Source of the DNA: Acidimicrobiales bacterium
GTDB taxonomy: Bacteria > Actinomycetota > Acidimicrobiia > Acidimicrobiales > Poriferisodaliceae
NCBI GenBank assembly: GCA_020631315.1
Contig: JAHDHM010000030.1
Span: forward strand, 1 to 17,311
Direction of reading: 5' to 3'
DNA length: 17,311 bases
Part shown: positions 1-7,602 of the stretch, in pieces
Layout: every line of letters starts with the position of its first letter
How positions within the stretch are numbered: the stretch's first letter is position 1
The notes under the pieces: generated by a model
What the model was told of the DNA's origin: nothing
The model's input: the letters and a program-made list of their open reading frames with translations, nothing else
The model's database searches: none
Program-made: the position numbers and the translations under genes

Positions 1-1468
1 CGTCCTCGACCGGATCATCGGAGCGTGGACGGGTGCCGGCGAGGGCCACCGTCTCGACCCGCTCTCCGTCGACACGCACGAGCAGCTCGGGTGATGCGCC
101 GAAGAACGTGCGGGAGCCTTCGCCGCGAGCGAAGACGGCGCAGCTCGGGAATCGGGCTCGGAGCCGAGACAGCCAGGCGCCCAACGGCACGTCACCGTCG
201 ACGGCCACTCCTCGGGCCAACACGACCTTCTCGAGGTCACCGCGGCCGATCGTCTCGACCGCATCGGCGACGATCGACCGGTAGTGCTCGCCGGTCGTGT
301 CGACGAGTTCGACGTCGAGCTCTGGAAGGGCGAGCTCACCACGGTGACTCGCGGCCTCGACCATGTTGTGGGCGTGCTCGAGGCGGAGCCGTGCCTGGTC
401 ACGATCGGCGCCGAACGCCATGGCCACGACCCGGCCGTTGCGGCGGATGATCTGGGTGGACGGCACGATCAGCCGTCCGGCACCGAACTTGGACCACGGC
501 AGCGTCGTCGGCCGCTGATCATCGAAGGCGAACCCGCCCACCACCACCGGGGGAAGTGGCGCTTCGGGTAGCTGTGCTCGTATCTCGGCGACGAACTGTT
601 GGGCGCTGGTCTGATCGCTCGGCGACCATGCGGCCAGCTCGCCCCAGGCGATGATGCCGAGCGCGTCGCCGGGCTGGAGCCACAGGAAGCGATGGTCGTC
701 ACGGACGTAGCGTCCGACGGCGATCAGATCGAGCGGGTCCGACAGCTCCGCCCACTCGCAGTGCCAGCCCGACGGCGCCGGTGCGGCGAGCTCGGCCTCG
801 ACCAGTGAGTGGTCGATCAGCTTCGTCGTCGCTCGGTCGATCAGCGTCCGACGGAAGTGGGAGGCGACCAGATCGCTCACCGCAGGGACCAGGTCGGCGA
901 CCACCGTGCTCTGATCGGCGTCGGCCGACGGCGGGAGATGTCGACGGAACACGTCGATGGCGTCGTCGACGACCGACTCGACGTTGCCGGCGTGCCGGAG
1001 AGCGATGCCGGCCAGCTCGTCGACCGGTAGCCCGGCATCGAGGATCCGCTGTGCTGCGGACAGCATCGTGACCGCGTCGCGTCCGTAGCGGTCGGGATGC
1101 CCCGGCGAGGCGGTCACGAGCCCGACGTCGACGGCGAGGCGCACCAGGTCACGGTCCACGCCGGACTCGTGCACGACGTCGTCGAACGTCAGCGCGGACC
1201 CTGCGTCAGGCGCTGCAGCCACGTCAGCGCTCGACAACGCGGCCAACCGTGGATCGGCGCCGTCGGCGTGGAGTCGCCGGATCTGGGCGAGGGTGAACCC
1301 ATCGTCGCTGAGGCGCCGGATCTCCCGTAGGCGATCGAGATGGCCGTCCCCGTACTCGGCGGTCCGGCCGTTGCGAGCTGGCGGCTCGATCAGACCGAGC
1401 TTCTGGTAGTAGCGCACGGTGTCCACCGACAGGTCGGCAGCCGTGGCGAGTTCGTCCACACGGAACAT
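1..1468 (-). CDS. MerR-type regulator fused to isochorismate synthase (partial, runs off left edge)
   Basis: One uninterrupted minus-strand frame of 489 visible codons. Residues 1-70 are a MerR winged-helix domain (begins MFRVDELATAADLSV, then VDTVRYYQKLGLI, and later GFTLAQIRRL). Residues about 93-220 look like the second, MerR-like helical segment common in actinobacterial MerR proteins. From about W235 the protein becomes a chorismate-binding enzyme of the MenF/EntC type, with EKVVLARG (Lys414, expected catalytic base), FFGASPELL (Glu461, expected acid/Mg region) and VALAGTRPRS. The rest of the catalytic domain lies beyond base 1. By family knowledge this half would convert chorismate to isochorismate for menaquinone, salicylate or catechol pathways. 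There is no stop and no convincing internal start at the junction (residues 197-300 lack a start with a ribosome site), so a real fusion is likely. The ATG at 1468 has no proper Shine-Dalgarno sequence; it sits 6 nt after CATAAT, so the mRNA may be leaderless. It follows the acyl-CoA synthetase on the same strand after 75 bp. Confidence 0.85.
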   Translation of the reverse strand, partial: MFRVDELATAADLSVDTVRYYQKLGLIEPPARNGRTAEYGDGHLDRLREIRRLSDDGFTLAQIRRLHADGADPRLAALSSADVAAAPDAGSALTFDDVVHESGVDRDLVRLAVDVGLVTASPGHPDRYGRDAVTMLSAAQRILDAGLPVDELAGIALRHAGNVESVVDDAIDVFRRHLPPSADADQSTVVADLVPAVSDLVASHFRRTLIDRATTKLIDHSLVEAELAAPAPSGWHCEWAELSDPLDLIAVGRYVRDDHRFLWLQPGDALGIIAWGELAAWSPSDQTSAQQFVAEIRAQLPEAPLPPVVVGGFAFDDQRPTTLPWSKFGAGRLIVPSTQIIRRNGRVVAMAFGADRDQARLRLEHAHNMVEAASHRGELALPELDVELVDTTGEHYRSIVADAVETIGRGDLEKVVLARGVAVDGDVPLGAWLSRLRARFPSCAVFARGEGSRTFFGASPELLVRVDGERVETVALAGTRPRSDDPVED

Positions 1469-1508
1469 GACTCCATTATGGGAGTCATCACTCCAAGAGT
1501 GACAACTC
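1469..1508 (-). promoter_or_regulatory. MerR-type promoter with interleaved GAGT/ACTC operator half-sites
   Basis: Read on the minus strand, TTGTCA (1505-1500) and CATAAT (1480-1475) are separated by 19 nt, the unusually long spacer typical of MerR-controlled promoters. The spacer contains the palindrome GGAGTGATGACTCC (1494-1481). Further inverted repeats overlap both boxes: GAGTTGTCACTC (1508-1497) and, in plus orientation, ATGACTCC (1467-1474) with GGAGTCAT (1481-1488). Half-sites therefore lie at 1470, 1482, 1490, 1497 and 1505. The ATG at 1468 would be at or next to the transcription start. Autoregulation by the encoded MerR domain is inference. Confidence 0.6.
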
Positions 1509-1543
1509 CCAAGGAGGGTTCGTGTGTTGGCGTCCGAACTCGC

Positions 1544-3079
1544 TCAGTTGACCTGGCGGTCGAGGCCTTCCCAGTAGGGGGCCCGGAGCTTGAACTTCTG
1601 GAGCTTGCCGGTCGCAGTGCGAGCCAGCTCGTCGCGGATCTCGACGGTGGTCGGGCACTTGTAGTGCGCGATCAGCTCACGGCAGTGGTCGATCAGCTGC
1701 TGCTCGGTCGCTTCAGCGCCGGCTTCGAGCACGACGAGGGCCTTGACCGTCTCGCCCCATTTCTCGTGTGGCACACCGATCACGGCCACCTCGGCGACGG
1801 CCGGGTGCGAGAACAGGGCGTCCTCGACCTCGATCGACGAGACGTTCTCGCCGCCGGAGATGATCACGTCCTTCTTGCGGTCCGAGATCGTGATGTAGGC
1901 GTCCTCGCCCATCGTCGCTCCGTCGCCGGTGTGGAACCAGCCGTCGACGATCGCCTCGGCAGTGGCCTCGGGCTGCTCCCAGTAGGCCTCGAGCACGTGG
2001 TTGCCTCGGGCGAGGATCTCGCCCTGGCCGTCGACGGCGATCTCGATGCCGATCGTCGGCACGCCCTGACGCATGAGGGCCTTGGCCTTCTCGGCTGGGT
2101 CGAGGTCGTCGTACTCGCGACGGTTGCGGTTCATCGTGAGCAGCGGCGCGGTCTCGGTCAGGCCGTAGATCTGGATGAACTCCCAGCCGACCTCCTGCTC
2201 GAGGCGCTCGATGATCGTGCTGGGCGGTGGCGCACCGGCGCACACCATGCGGGTCTTGCCGGCACCGGGGATGGGGCCGTCCCACGCGGCCGCGGCGTCG
2301 ACGATCACCTGCGCGACGGCGGGAGCGCCGCACAGCAGCGTGATGTCGTGCTCGGCGACCCGCTTCAGGATCTCGTCGCCACGAACCTCACGCAGTACGA
2401 CGTTCTTGCAACCCATGCCGGTGAGGGCGAATGGCATGCCCCAACCGTTGCAGTGGAACATCGGGAGGGTGTGGAGGTAGTTGTCCCAGTCGGAGACCCC
2501 GGTGTGCCAGCCGAACGTGGTGGCGTTGAGCCACTCAGCCCGGTGCGTCTGCTGCACACCCTTCGGACGAGCGGTCGTGCCCGACGTGTAGTTGATGACG
2601 GCGGTGGCGTCCTCGTCGGCGTCCCACGGCTGGGGCTCGACACCGTGGAGGTAGATCTCGTCGTCGCTGTCGTCACCGAGCACGACGTAGTGGTCGACCT
2701 CGATGCCCTTGCAGACCTCGTCGAGCGACGGGTCGACCATCAGCATGGAGGCGCCGCAGTGGTCGACGATGTACTCGATCTCGGCCCGGCTGAGTCGGAA
2801 GTTGATCGGCACGAAGATGCGGCCGAAGCACGTGACGCCGAAGAACGAGGTGAACAGGCGCCCGCAGTTCTGCGACACCATCGCCACCCGCTCGCCCTGA
2901 CCGATGCCGAGCTCGTCGAGCTTGGCCGCTTGGGCACGAGCGAGTTCGGCGACCTCTTTCCAGGTCTTCTCACCCAGGCCACCGCCGGGCTGTCCGGGTT
3001 CGTCGACCAGACCGATCCGGTCGCCGTAGACCAGCTCAGCGCGGCGGATGAAGTCGATCGTCGTCAACGGCACCTTCAC
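1544..3079 (-). CDS. Acyl-CoA synthetase (AMP-forming, AlkK/FadD-like)
   Basis: A 511-residue member of the ANL (acyl/aryl-CoA ligase) superfamily that activates a carboxylic acid to its acyl-CoA through an acyl-AMP. The family motifs are all present: phosphate loop YTSGTTARPKGV (164-175), LPMFHCNGWG (205-214), YGLTETAP (305-312), WFHTGDG (381-387), the hinge region SDRKKDVIISGGENVSS (399-415) and the C-terminal TATGKLQKF with Lys492 as the adenylation lysine. The LPMFHCNGWG and TTARPKG variants are typical of medium/long-chain AlkK-like ligases rather than of 2,3-dihydroxybenzoate ligases; the exact substrate cannot be read. The start is GTG at 3079, preceded by AGGGGG at about 8 nt. It is followed on the same strand by the MerR-isochorismate synthase fusion. 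Confidence 0.93.
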   Translation of the reverse strand: MKVPLTTIDFIRRAELVYGDRIGLVDEPGQPGGGLGEKTWKEVAELARAQAAKLDELGIGQGERVAMVSQNCGRLFTSFFGVTCFGRIFVPINFRLSRAEIEYIVDHCGASMLMVDPSLDEVCKGIEVDHYVVLGDDSDDEIYLHGVEPQPWDADEDATAVINYTSGTTARPKGVQQTHRAEWLNATTFGWHTGVSDWDNYLHTLPMFHCNGWGMPFALTGMGCKNVVLREVRGDEILKRVAEHDITLLCGAPAVAQVIVDAAAAWDGPIPGAGKTRMVCAGAPPPSTIIERLEQEVGWEFIQIYGLTETAPLLTMNRNRREYDDLDPAEKAKALMRQGVPTIGIEIAVDGQGEILARGNHVLEAYWEQPEATAEAIVDGWFHTGDGATMGEDAYITISDRKKDVIISGGENVSSIEVEDALFSHPAVAEVAVIGVPHEKWGETVKALVVLEAGAEATEQQLIDHCRELIAHYKCPTTVEIRDELARTATGKLQKFKLRAPYWEGLDRQVN

Positions 3080-3127
3080 GGTGCACCCCCTGTCCCCTCG
3101 GTCGCCGGCGGCGCCGACGTGCAGGCG

Positions 3128-3157
3128 AAGCTACCGCCGTGCGGGGAGAACGGCCAA
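3128..3157 (-). promoter_or_regulatory. Candidate promoter for the acyl-CoA synthetase
   Basis: On the minus strand TTGGCC (3157-3152) and TAGCTT (3133-3128) are spaced by 18 nt in the 93-bp gap upstream of the GTG at 3079. This would give a leader of about 40 nt that contains the ribosome site. It is found by eye only. Both boxes are partial consensus matches. Confidence 0.35.
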
Positions 3158-3172
3158 GGGCCGCGCCGACCG

Positions 3173-3643
3173 TCAGTTCTGCGTCTGCGGCGGCTGGTGT
3201 GACAGCAGGTTCTTCAGGACCTCGGCCCCGTAGGGAGCGTCGGCGACGGTCACTGCGAACTTCTTGCCGTTGGTCAGCTCCACGGCGATGCCGGGCCCTC
3301 GTCCGAGCACCACCGCCGTGCGGCCCGGGAGCCAGCGGTAGCCCCAACCACCCCACTGCCACGGGCTGATCTCGAGGTACTCGGCGCTCGCGATTCGCTC
3401 CAGCGGAATGTTCTTGTGCGGCCACGGCATCCGGTCCGAGGCGACGGTCAGCCCGTCGAGGTCGACGGTGACACGGATCACCGTCAGGGCGAAGAAGACG
3501 AGGCTGATCACCAGCAGCAGGATCCACGCTGGGTGCAGGAAGACCGCCATCAGGATCGGTCCGAGGGCGCCGATGACCATCATCAGGTACGGCCATCGGG
3601 CCGTCGCCGTGCTGGTCCAGCTGTGGTTTCCCCGTGCGCTCAC
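3173..3643 (-). CDS. Two-transmembrane protein with PH-like domain
   Basis: A 156-residue membrane protein of unknown role. Two hydrophobic helices lie at about residues 18-36 and 40-58. They are followed by a beta-rich region with the motif WQWGGWGYR (96-103) and then GRTAVVLGRGPGIAVELTNG and KFAVTVADA. This resembles the small bacterial-PH-like membrane proteins common in actinobacteria, but I cannot name the exact family. The C-terminus should lie in the cytoplasm if it follows that type, which is inference. The start is GTG at 3643, 7 nt after TAGCCT and without a Shine-Dalgarno sequence, so a leaderless transcript is likely. It is divergent from the hydrolase gene at 3688, with only 44 bp between starts. 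Confidence 0.8.
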   Translation of the reverse strand: MSARGNHSWTSTATARWPYLMMVIGALGPILMAVFLHPAWILLLVISLVFFALTVIRVTVDLDGLTVASDRMPWPHKNIPLERIASAEYLEISPWQWGGWGYRWLPGRTAVVLGRGPGIAVELTNGKKFAVTVADAPYGAEVLKNLLSHQPPQTQN

Positions 3644-3650
3644 GTCGCCG

Positions 3651-3656
3651 AGGCTA
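3651..3656 (-). promoter_or_regulatory. -10 box for leaderless transcript of the PH-like protein gene
   Basis: TAGCCT on the minus strand ends 7 nt before the GTG at 3643 and matches TAnnnT. No clear -35 box is visible. The same arrangement recurs at other starts in this window. Confidence 0.45.
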
Positions 3657-3674
3657 GACCTCCGGAGTGCTGGC

Positions 3675-3680
3675 TACGCT
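3675..3680 (+). promoter_or_regulatory. -10 box for leaderless transcript of the cysteine hydrolase gene
   Basis: TACGCT ends 7 nt before the ATG at 3688. There is no ribosome binding site between them. It faces away from the TAGCCT box at 3651-3656, so the 44-bp gap seems to hold two back-to-back promoters. Confidence 0.45.
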
Positions 3681-3687
3681 CGGCCGC

Positions 3688-4218
3688 ATGGCGCAACGAT
3701 CGGTTCTGATGGTCATCGACGTCCAGAACGACGTGGTCGCGAACGCACACGATCGTGATGCGGTGGTCGCCACGATCGCCGGTCTCGTCGCCCGAGCCCG
3801 TGCGGAGCAGGTGCCAGTCATCTGGGTGCAGCACGCCGACGAGGAGCTCGTCGAGGGCACACACGGGTGGGAGATCGTCCCCGAGTTGGTCGTCGCCGAG
3901 GGTGAGCACGTCGTCCACAAAAACCATCGCGACTCCTTCGACGGCACGACACTCGCCGACGAGTTGGAGCGCCTCGATGTGGAGCGTCTGGTCGTGACCG
4001 GAGCGCAGACCGACTTCTGTGTGCGCTGGACACTGCACGGGGCGCAGTCCCGCGGGTTCGAGACGGTGCTCGTCGCCGATGGGCACACGACCGATGACGG
4101 CGACACCGCCATTCCGACGGCGGCGCAACTCATCGAGCACACCAACCGCTACTGGAAGAACCAGTCGTCCACGGGTCGCGCGCACGACGTCGCCGCAGCC
4201 GTGGACGTGAGTTTCTGA
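3688..4218 (+). CDS. Isochorismatase-fold cysteine hydrolase
   Basis: A 176-residue protein of the isochorismatase/nicotinamidase superfamily. The catalytic triad is visible as Asp11 (MVIDVQND), Lys78 (VVHKNHRDSF) and Cys111 (TGAQTDFCVRWT), with the usual cis-peptide region just before the Cys. The catalytic Cys points to amide or similar hydrolysis; true isochorismatases of the EntB/PhzD type lack this cysteine. The substrate is unknown. I chose ATG 3688 over the in-frame GTG at 3667 because family members begin a few residues before the first beta strand (SVLMVID) and because TACGCT lies 7 nt upstream. It is divergent from the PH-like gene and 90 bp upstream of dapD. Confidence 0.9.
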   Translation: MAQRSVLMVIDVQNDVVANAHDRDAVVATIAGLVARARAEQVPVIWVQHADEELVEGTHGWEIVPELVVAEGEHVVHKNHRDSFDGTTLADELERLDVERLVVTGAQTDFCVRWTLHGAQSRGFETVLVADGHTTDDGDTAIPTAAQLIEHTNRYWKNQSSTGRAHDVAAAVDVSF

Positions 4219-4308
4219 TCGAGCAGGTCGAGAGCGACTTCCGGCTCGCACCGCGCCCGGGCGTGGATGCGGCAGACTGATCGCCCGCCTGCGACCAGGA
4301 GCTGCTTC

Positions 4309-5151
<843 letters not shown>

Positions 5152-5154
5152 GCG

Positions 5155-5904
5155 TCAGCGGTCGAGGGCCTCGCGAAGGCTCAGGGTCTCAGCACCGGTT
5201 CCGTGCTCTTCGTCGAGCAACTCGGCGATGGGGTCCTTGCGCATCGCGGCGTTGATCGTCGACCGGGCGATGTCGTGCGTGGTGATCACGAAGTACGCCA
5301 TCCAGGCCAACACGCCGAGCAGCTTGGCGCCGTCCTCCAGCAGGAGGCTGGTCGTGCCCGGTGTGAGCGCCTGATCGGCTGAGACCGAGAACGCGAAGCA
5401 CGACAGCGCACTCACCAGGATGAGCCACCGCGTACGGACGATCTCGTGAGCGAAGCGACCGAGCCAGATCAGCGTCGGCGCGATCACGATCGCCAGGCCC
5501 ACGACCTTCGAGACGCCGAGGGTCTTCGGGATCGCGCTCGAGTGCAACAAGAAGAGGTCGTCGAGCAGCAGCAGCGTCGCGGCGAGACCACCCCAGCCGA
5601 GGAAGCGCGCTGCCGACGGTCGGTTCGTCTGCTGGGCCACCCATGCGCCGCCGACGGCACTGGCCGCTGCGACGGTCCAGGCCAACACGCCGAGGTTCGA
5701 CAGCAGCCCGACGTACCACGGCAGTTTCGACAGGGCTGCCGGGTCGAGGAACAGGCTCGTCATCGGAATGCGCGTCTGGAGCGCAGCGATGGTGATGAGC
5801 GTGAGCCCGACGAACCAGACCCCCAGCAAGGGGGTGAGGAGCCGCGCCTGGCGGCGCAGGTCGAAGTATCTCCGGCGGTCGCTCATTCGAATCCCCATCG
5901 GCAT
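5155..5904 (-). CDS. Polytopic membrane protein of unknown function
   Basis: A 249-residue protein with about six hydrophobic segments (roughly 22-42, 64-90, 101-120, 132-150, 159-178, 192-208) and a charged C-terminal tail. Conserved-looking polar residues sit inside or at the ends of helices: LLLDDLFLLH (Asp115, Asp116, His121), SVSADQ (Ser174, Asp177), LLEDGAKLLG (Glu190, Asp191) and TTHD (His210). Such a pattern of Asp/His in membrane helices is reminiscent of metal-dependent integral-membrane hydrolases, but I do not recognise the family and make no functional claim. The start may be ATG 5904 or ATG 5886 (MSDRRR); the latter has GGGGA 5 nt upstream and is the better-supported one by ribosome site. 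It is divergent from the exonuclease gene and convergent with dapD. Confidence 0.75.
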   Translation of the reverse strand: MPMGIRMSDRRRYFDLRRQARLLTPLLGVWFVGLTLITIAALQTRIPMTSLFLDPAALSKLPWYVGLLSNLGVLAWTVAAASAVGGAWVAQQTNRPSAARFLGWGGLAATLLLLDDLFLLHSSAIPKTLGVSKVVGLAIVIAPTLIWLGRFAHEIVRTRWLILVSALSCFAFSVSADQALTPGTTSLLLEDGAKLLGVLAWMAYFVITTHDIARSTINAAMRKDPIAELLDEEHGTGAETLSLREALDR

Positions 5905-5967
5905 GTCGCCTGCCGACAGTGAGGTTCACCGACGCATAGGTTGAGGGCTCGACTTCTGGAGGCCGCC

Positions 5968-6843
5968 GTGGACGTGCATCTCATCGACGGGACGTACGAG
6001 CTGTTCCGCTACTACTTCGCCCTGCCGTCGCACGTGAACGGCGACGGTGACGAGGTGGGCGCGATCCGCGGCGTGCTCGGGTCGGTGCTCTCGCTCCTCG
6101 AGGACGGTGCGACACACGTCGGAGTCGCCACGGATCACGTCATCGAGTCGTTCCGCAACGACATGTGGGCCGGCTACAAGGACGGCTCGGGCATGGAGGA
6201 GGGGATCCTCTCCCAGTTCCATCCGCTCGAAGCCGCTCTGGAGTCGATGGGCGTGACCGTCTGGCCGATGGTCGAGTTCGAGGCCGATGACGCCATGGGC
6301 GCCGCTGCTGTCATGGCAGCGGCCGACGACCGGGTGGAGCGGGTGCTCATCTGTACTCCGGACAAGGACCTCGGCCAGTGTGTCGGCGGGAAGATCGTCC
6401 AGTTCGACCGCCGCAAGGGCCAGATCTTCGACGTCGACGGCGTGACCGAGAAGTTCGGCGTGCCACCCCACCTGATCCCCGACTACCTCGGCCTCGTCGG
6501 CGACACCGCCGACGGCTTCCCGGGCCTGCCTGGGTGGGGAGCCAAGTCGACCTCGACGGTGTTGGCCCACTTCGGCCACCTCGAGGACATCCCGCTCGAC
6601 AGCTCCACCTGGGACATCAAGGTCCGTGGTGCCGCCAAGCTCGCCGCGACGCTGGCCGACGAGTTCGACCACGCAGTGTTGTTCCGCCGCATCGCCACCA
6701 TCGAGACCGATGCGCCGGTGAGCGCAACGGTCGACGAGCTCGAGTGGACGGGCCCGACCGAGGGCTTCGCCGAACTCGCCGAGCGCCTCGACGCATCCGG
6801 TCTGGTCGAGCGAGCCGCGAGGCTGGCTGCCGCGCGGAGCTGA
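5968..6843 (+). CDS. Stand-alone 5'-3' exonuclease / flap nuclease (PolA N-domain type)
   Basis: A 291-residue protein related to the 5'-nuclease domain of DNA polymerase I, which removes RNA primers and flaps. The acidic metal ligands are recognisable: HLIDGTYELFRYYF (Asp7), FEADDAMG (Glu105, Asp107, Asp108), TPDKDLGQ (Asp132, Asp134) and GLVGDTADGFPGLPGWG (Asp179, Asp182), the last leading into the helix-hairpin-helix DNA-binding segment (about 185-195). There is no polymerase domain. It deviates from the norm: the usual fD before FR is ESFR, and GD..DN is GDTADG. The start is GTG 5968, with TGGAGG about 6 nt upstream; the frame extends to TTG 5941, but MDVHLIDG fits the family start. It ends 3 bp from the convergent YczE-type gene. 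Confidence 0.88.
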   Translation: MDVHLIDGTYELFRYYFALPSHVNGDGDEVGAIRGVLGSVLSLLEDGATHVGVATDHVIESFRNDMWAGYKDGSGMEEGILSQFHPLEAALESMGVTVWPMVEFEADDAMGAAAVMAAADDRVERVLICTPDKDLGQCVGGKIVQFDRRKGQIFDVDGVTEKFGVPPHLIPDYLGLVGDTADGFPGLPGWGAKSTSTVLAHFGHLEDIPLDSSTWDIKVRGAAKLAATLADEFDHAVLFRRIATIETDAPVSATVDELEWTGPTEGFAELAERLDASGLVERAARLAAARS

Positions 6844-6846
6844 ACG

Positions 6847-7470
6847 TCAGTCGATCGCGGGCAGGAAGGTCAGTCGGCGCAGGAAGAACTGGACGAGCGG
6901 GCCGATCGAGACCGTGAACCAGACGGTGCCGAGGCCGAGAGTGCCGCCGAGCAACAGGCCGACGATCACGACCGTCGCCTCGATGATCGTGCGGACCTTC
7001 CACACGGTGAAGCCCTTGTTGGCGAACCCGGTCATCAGTCCGTCTCGAGGGCCAGGGCCGAGACCGCCACCGATGTAGAAGCCGGATCCGATCGCGATCG
7101 CCACCGGGCCGCCGAGCATCAGCAGCACCCGGATCCAGAGCGCGTCGGGTTCGTCGAACAGCGCGAGGCAGATGTCGACGACGGGGCCGATCACCAGCAC
7201 GTTCAGGATCGTGCCGACACCGAAGCGTTCGCCCATCAACGGGAACGCGGCGATCAGCATCACCCCGACGAGGATGATGATCGTGCCGATCGAGATACCG
7301 GTGACGTTCTCGAGACCCTGGTGCAGGAGATCCCACGGTGCCGCGCCCAGGTTCGCGAGCAGCAGCATCGAGATGCCGACGCCGAACCAGATCAGCCCGA
7401 AGATCACGATCGGTGTGCGGCGAACGAGGTCGGATCCGTTCGGGACGACGATGTGATCGCTGGCGGGCAT
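6847..7470 (-). CDS. YczE/YyaS/YitT-family membrane protein
   Basis: A 207-residue integral membrane protein with about five hydrophobic segments (20-42, 58-77, 85-105, 112-133, 160-181). Family-like motifs are NLGAAPWDLLHQGL (40-53) and GGGLGPGPRDGLM (134-146), which match the YczE/YitT group of uncharacterised membrane proteins; in Bacillus YczE is linked to bacillaene/surfactin export or regulation, but no such role can be inferred here. The start ATG 7470 lies 6 nt after CAGACT with no clear Shine-Dalgarno sequence. It is divergent from the acyl-CoA carboxylase gene, with a 132-bp gap that holds both promoters. Confidence 0.88.
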   Translation of the reverse strand: MPASDHIVVPNGSDLVRRTPIVIFGLIWFGVGISMLLLANLGAAPWDLLHQGLENVTGISIGTIIILVGVMLIAAFPLMGERFGVGTILNVLVIGPVVDICLALFDEPDALWIRVLLMLGGPVAIAIGSGFYIGGGLGPGPRDGLMTGFANKGFTVWKVRTIIEATVVIVGLLLGGTLGLGTVWFTVSIGPLVQFFLRRLTFLPAID

Positions 7471-7476
7471 CGGCGC

Positions 7477-7482
7477 AGTCTG
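7477..7482 (-). promoter_or_regulatory. Possible -10 box for the YczE-type gene
   Basis: CAGACT on the minus strand ends 6 nt before the ATG at 7470. It is a weak match (CAnnnT), listed because the position agrees with the other leaderless-type starts in the window. Confidence 0.3.
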
Positions 7483-7589
7483 GCCGACCCCGGATGGTCC
7501 GATGTCCGGCCGTTTGGTCGGGCGTGGCCGGTCGCGTGGCCGGGCGTGCCGAACTTCGAGCGCTTTCGAGGGGTTGAGAGGCTGACGGG

Positions 7590-7595
7590 TACGAT
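7590..7595 (+). promoter_or_regulatory. -10 box for leaderless acyl-CoA carboxylase transcript
   Basis: TACGAT ends 7 nt before GTG 7603. There is no ribosome site between them. This placement is the main reason to start the beta subunit at 7603 rather than at the far upstream ends of the open frame. Confidence 0.5.
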
Positions 7596-7602
7596 CTCAG
7601 CC

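Noticed and set aside
1340..3202. Long plus-strand frame opposite the acyl-CoA synthetase.
   Set aside because: It is an antisense shadow caused by high GC in third codon positions; no recognisable domain, and the minus strand holds a complete enzyme.
1..4218. A catechol siderophore set: isochorismate synthase, AMP ligase and isochorismatase within 4.2 kb.
   Set aside because: The hydrolase keeps the catalytic Cys111 that EntB/PhzD-type isochorismatases lack, and the ligase has fatty-acyl (AlkK-like) motifs. They are also on different strands, so a DHB pathway is not supported.
4267..4308. Upstream ATG as the dapD start.
   Set aside because: It adds 14 residues with no family similarity, and the ATG at 4309 has the AGGAG ribosome site.
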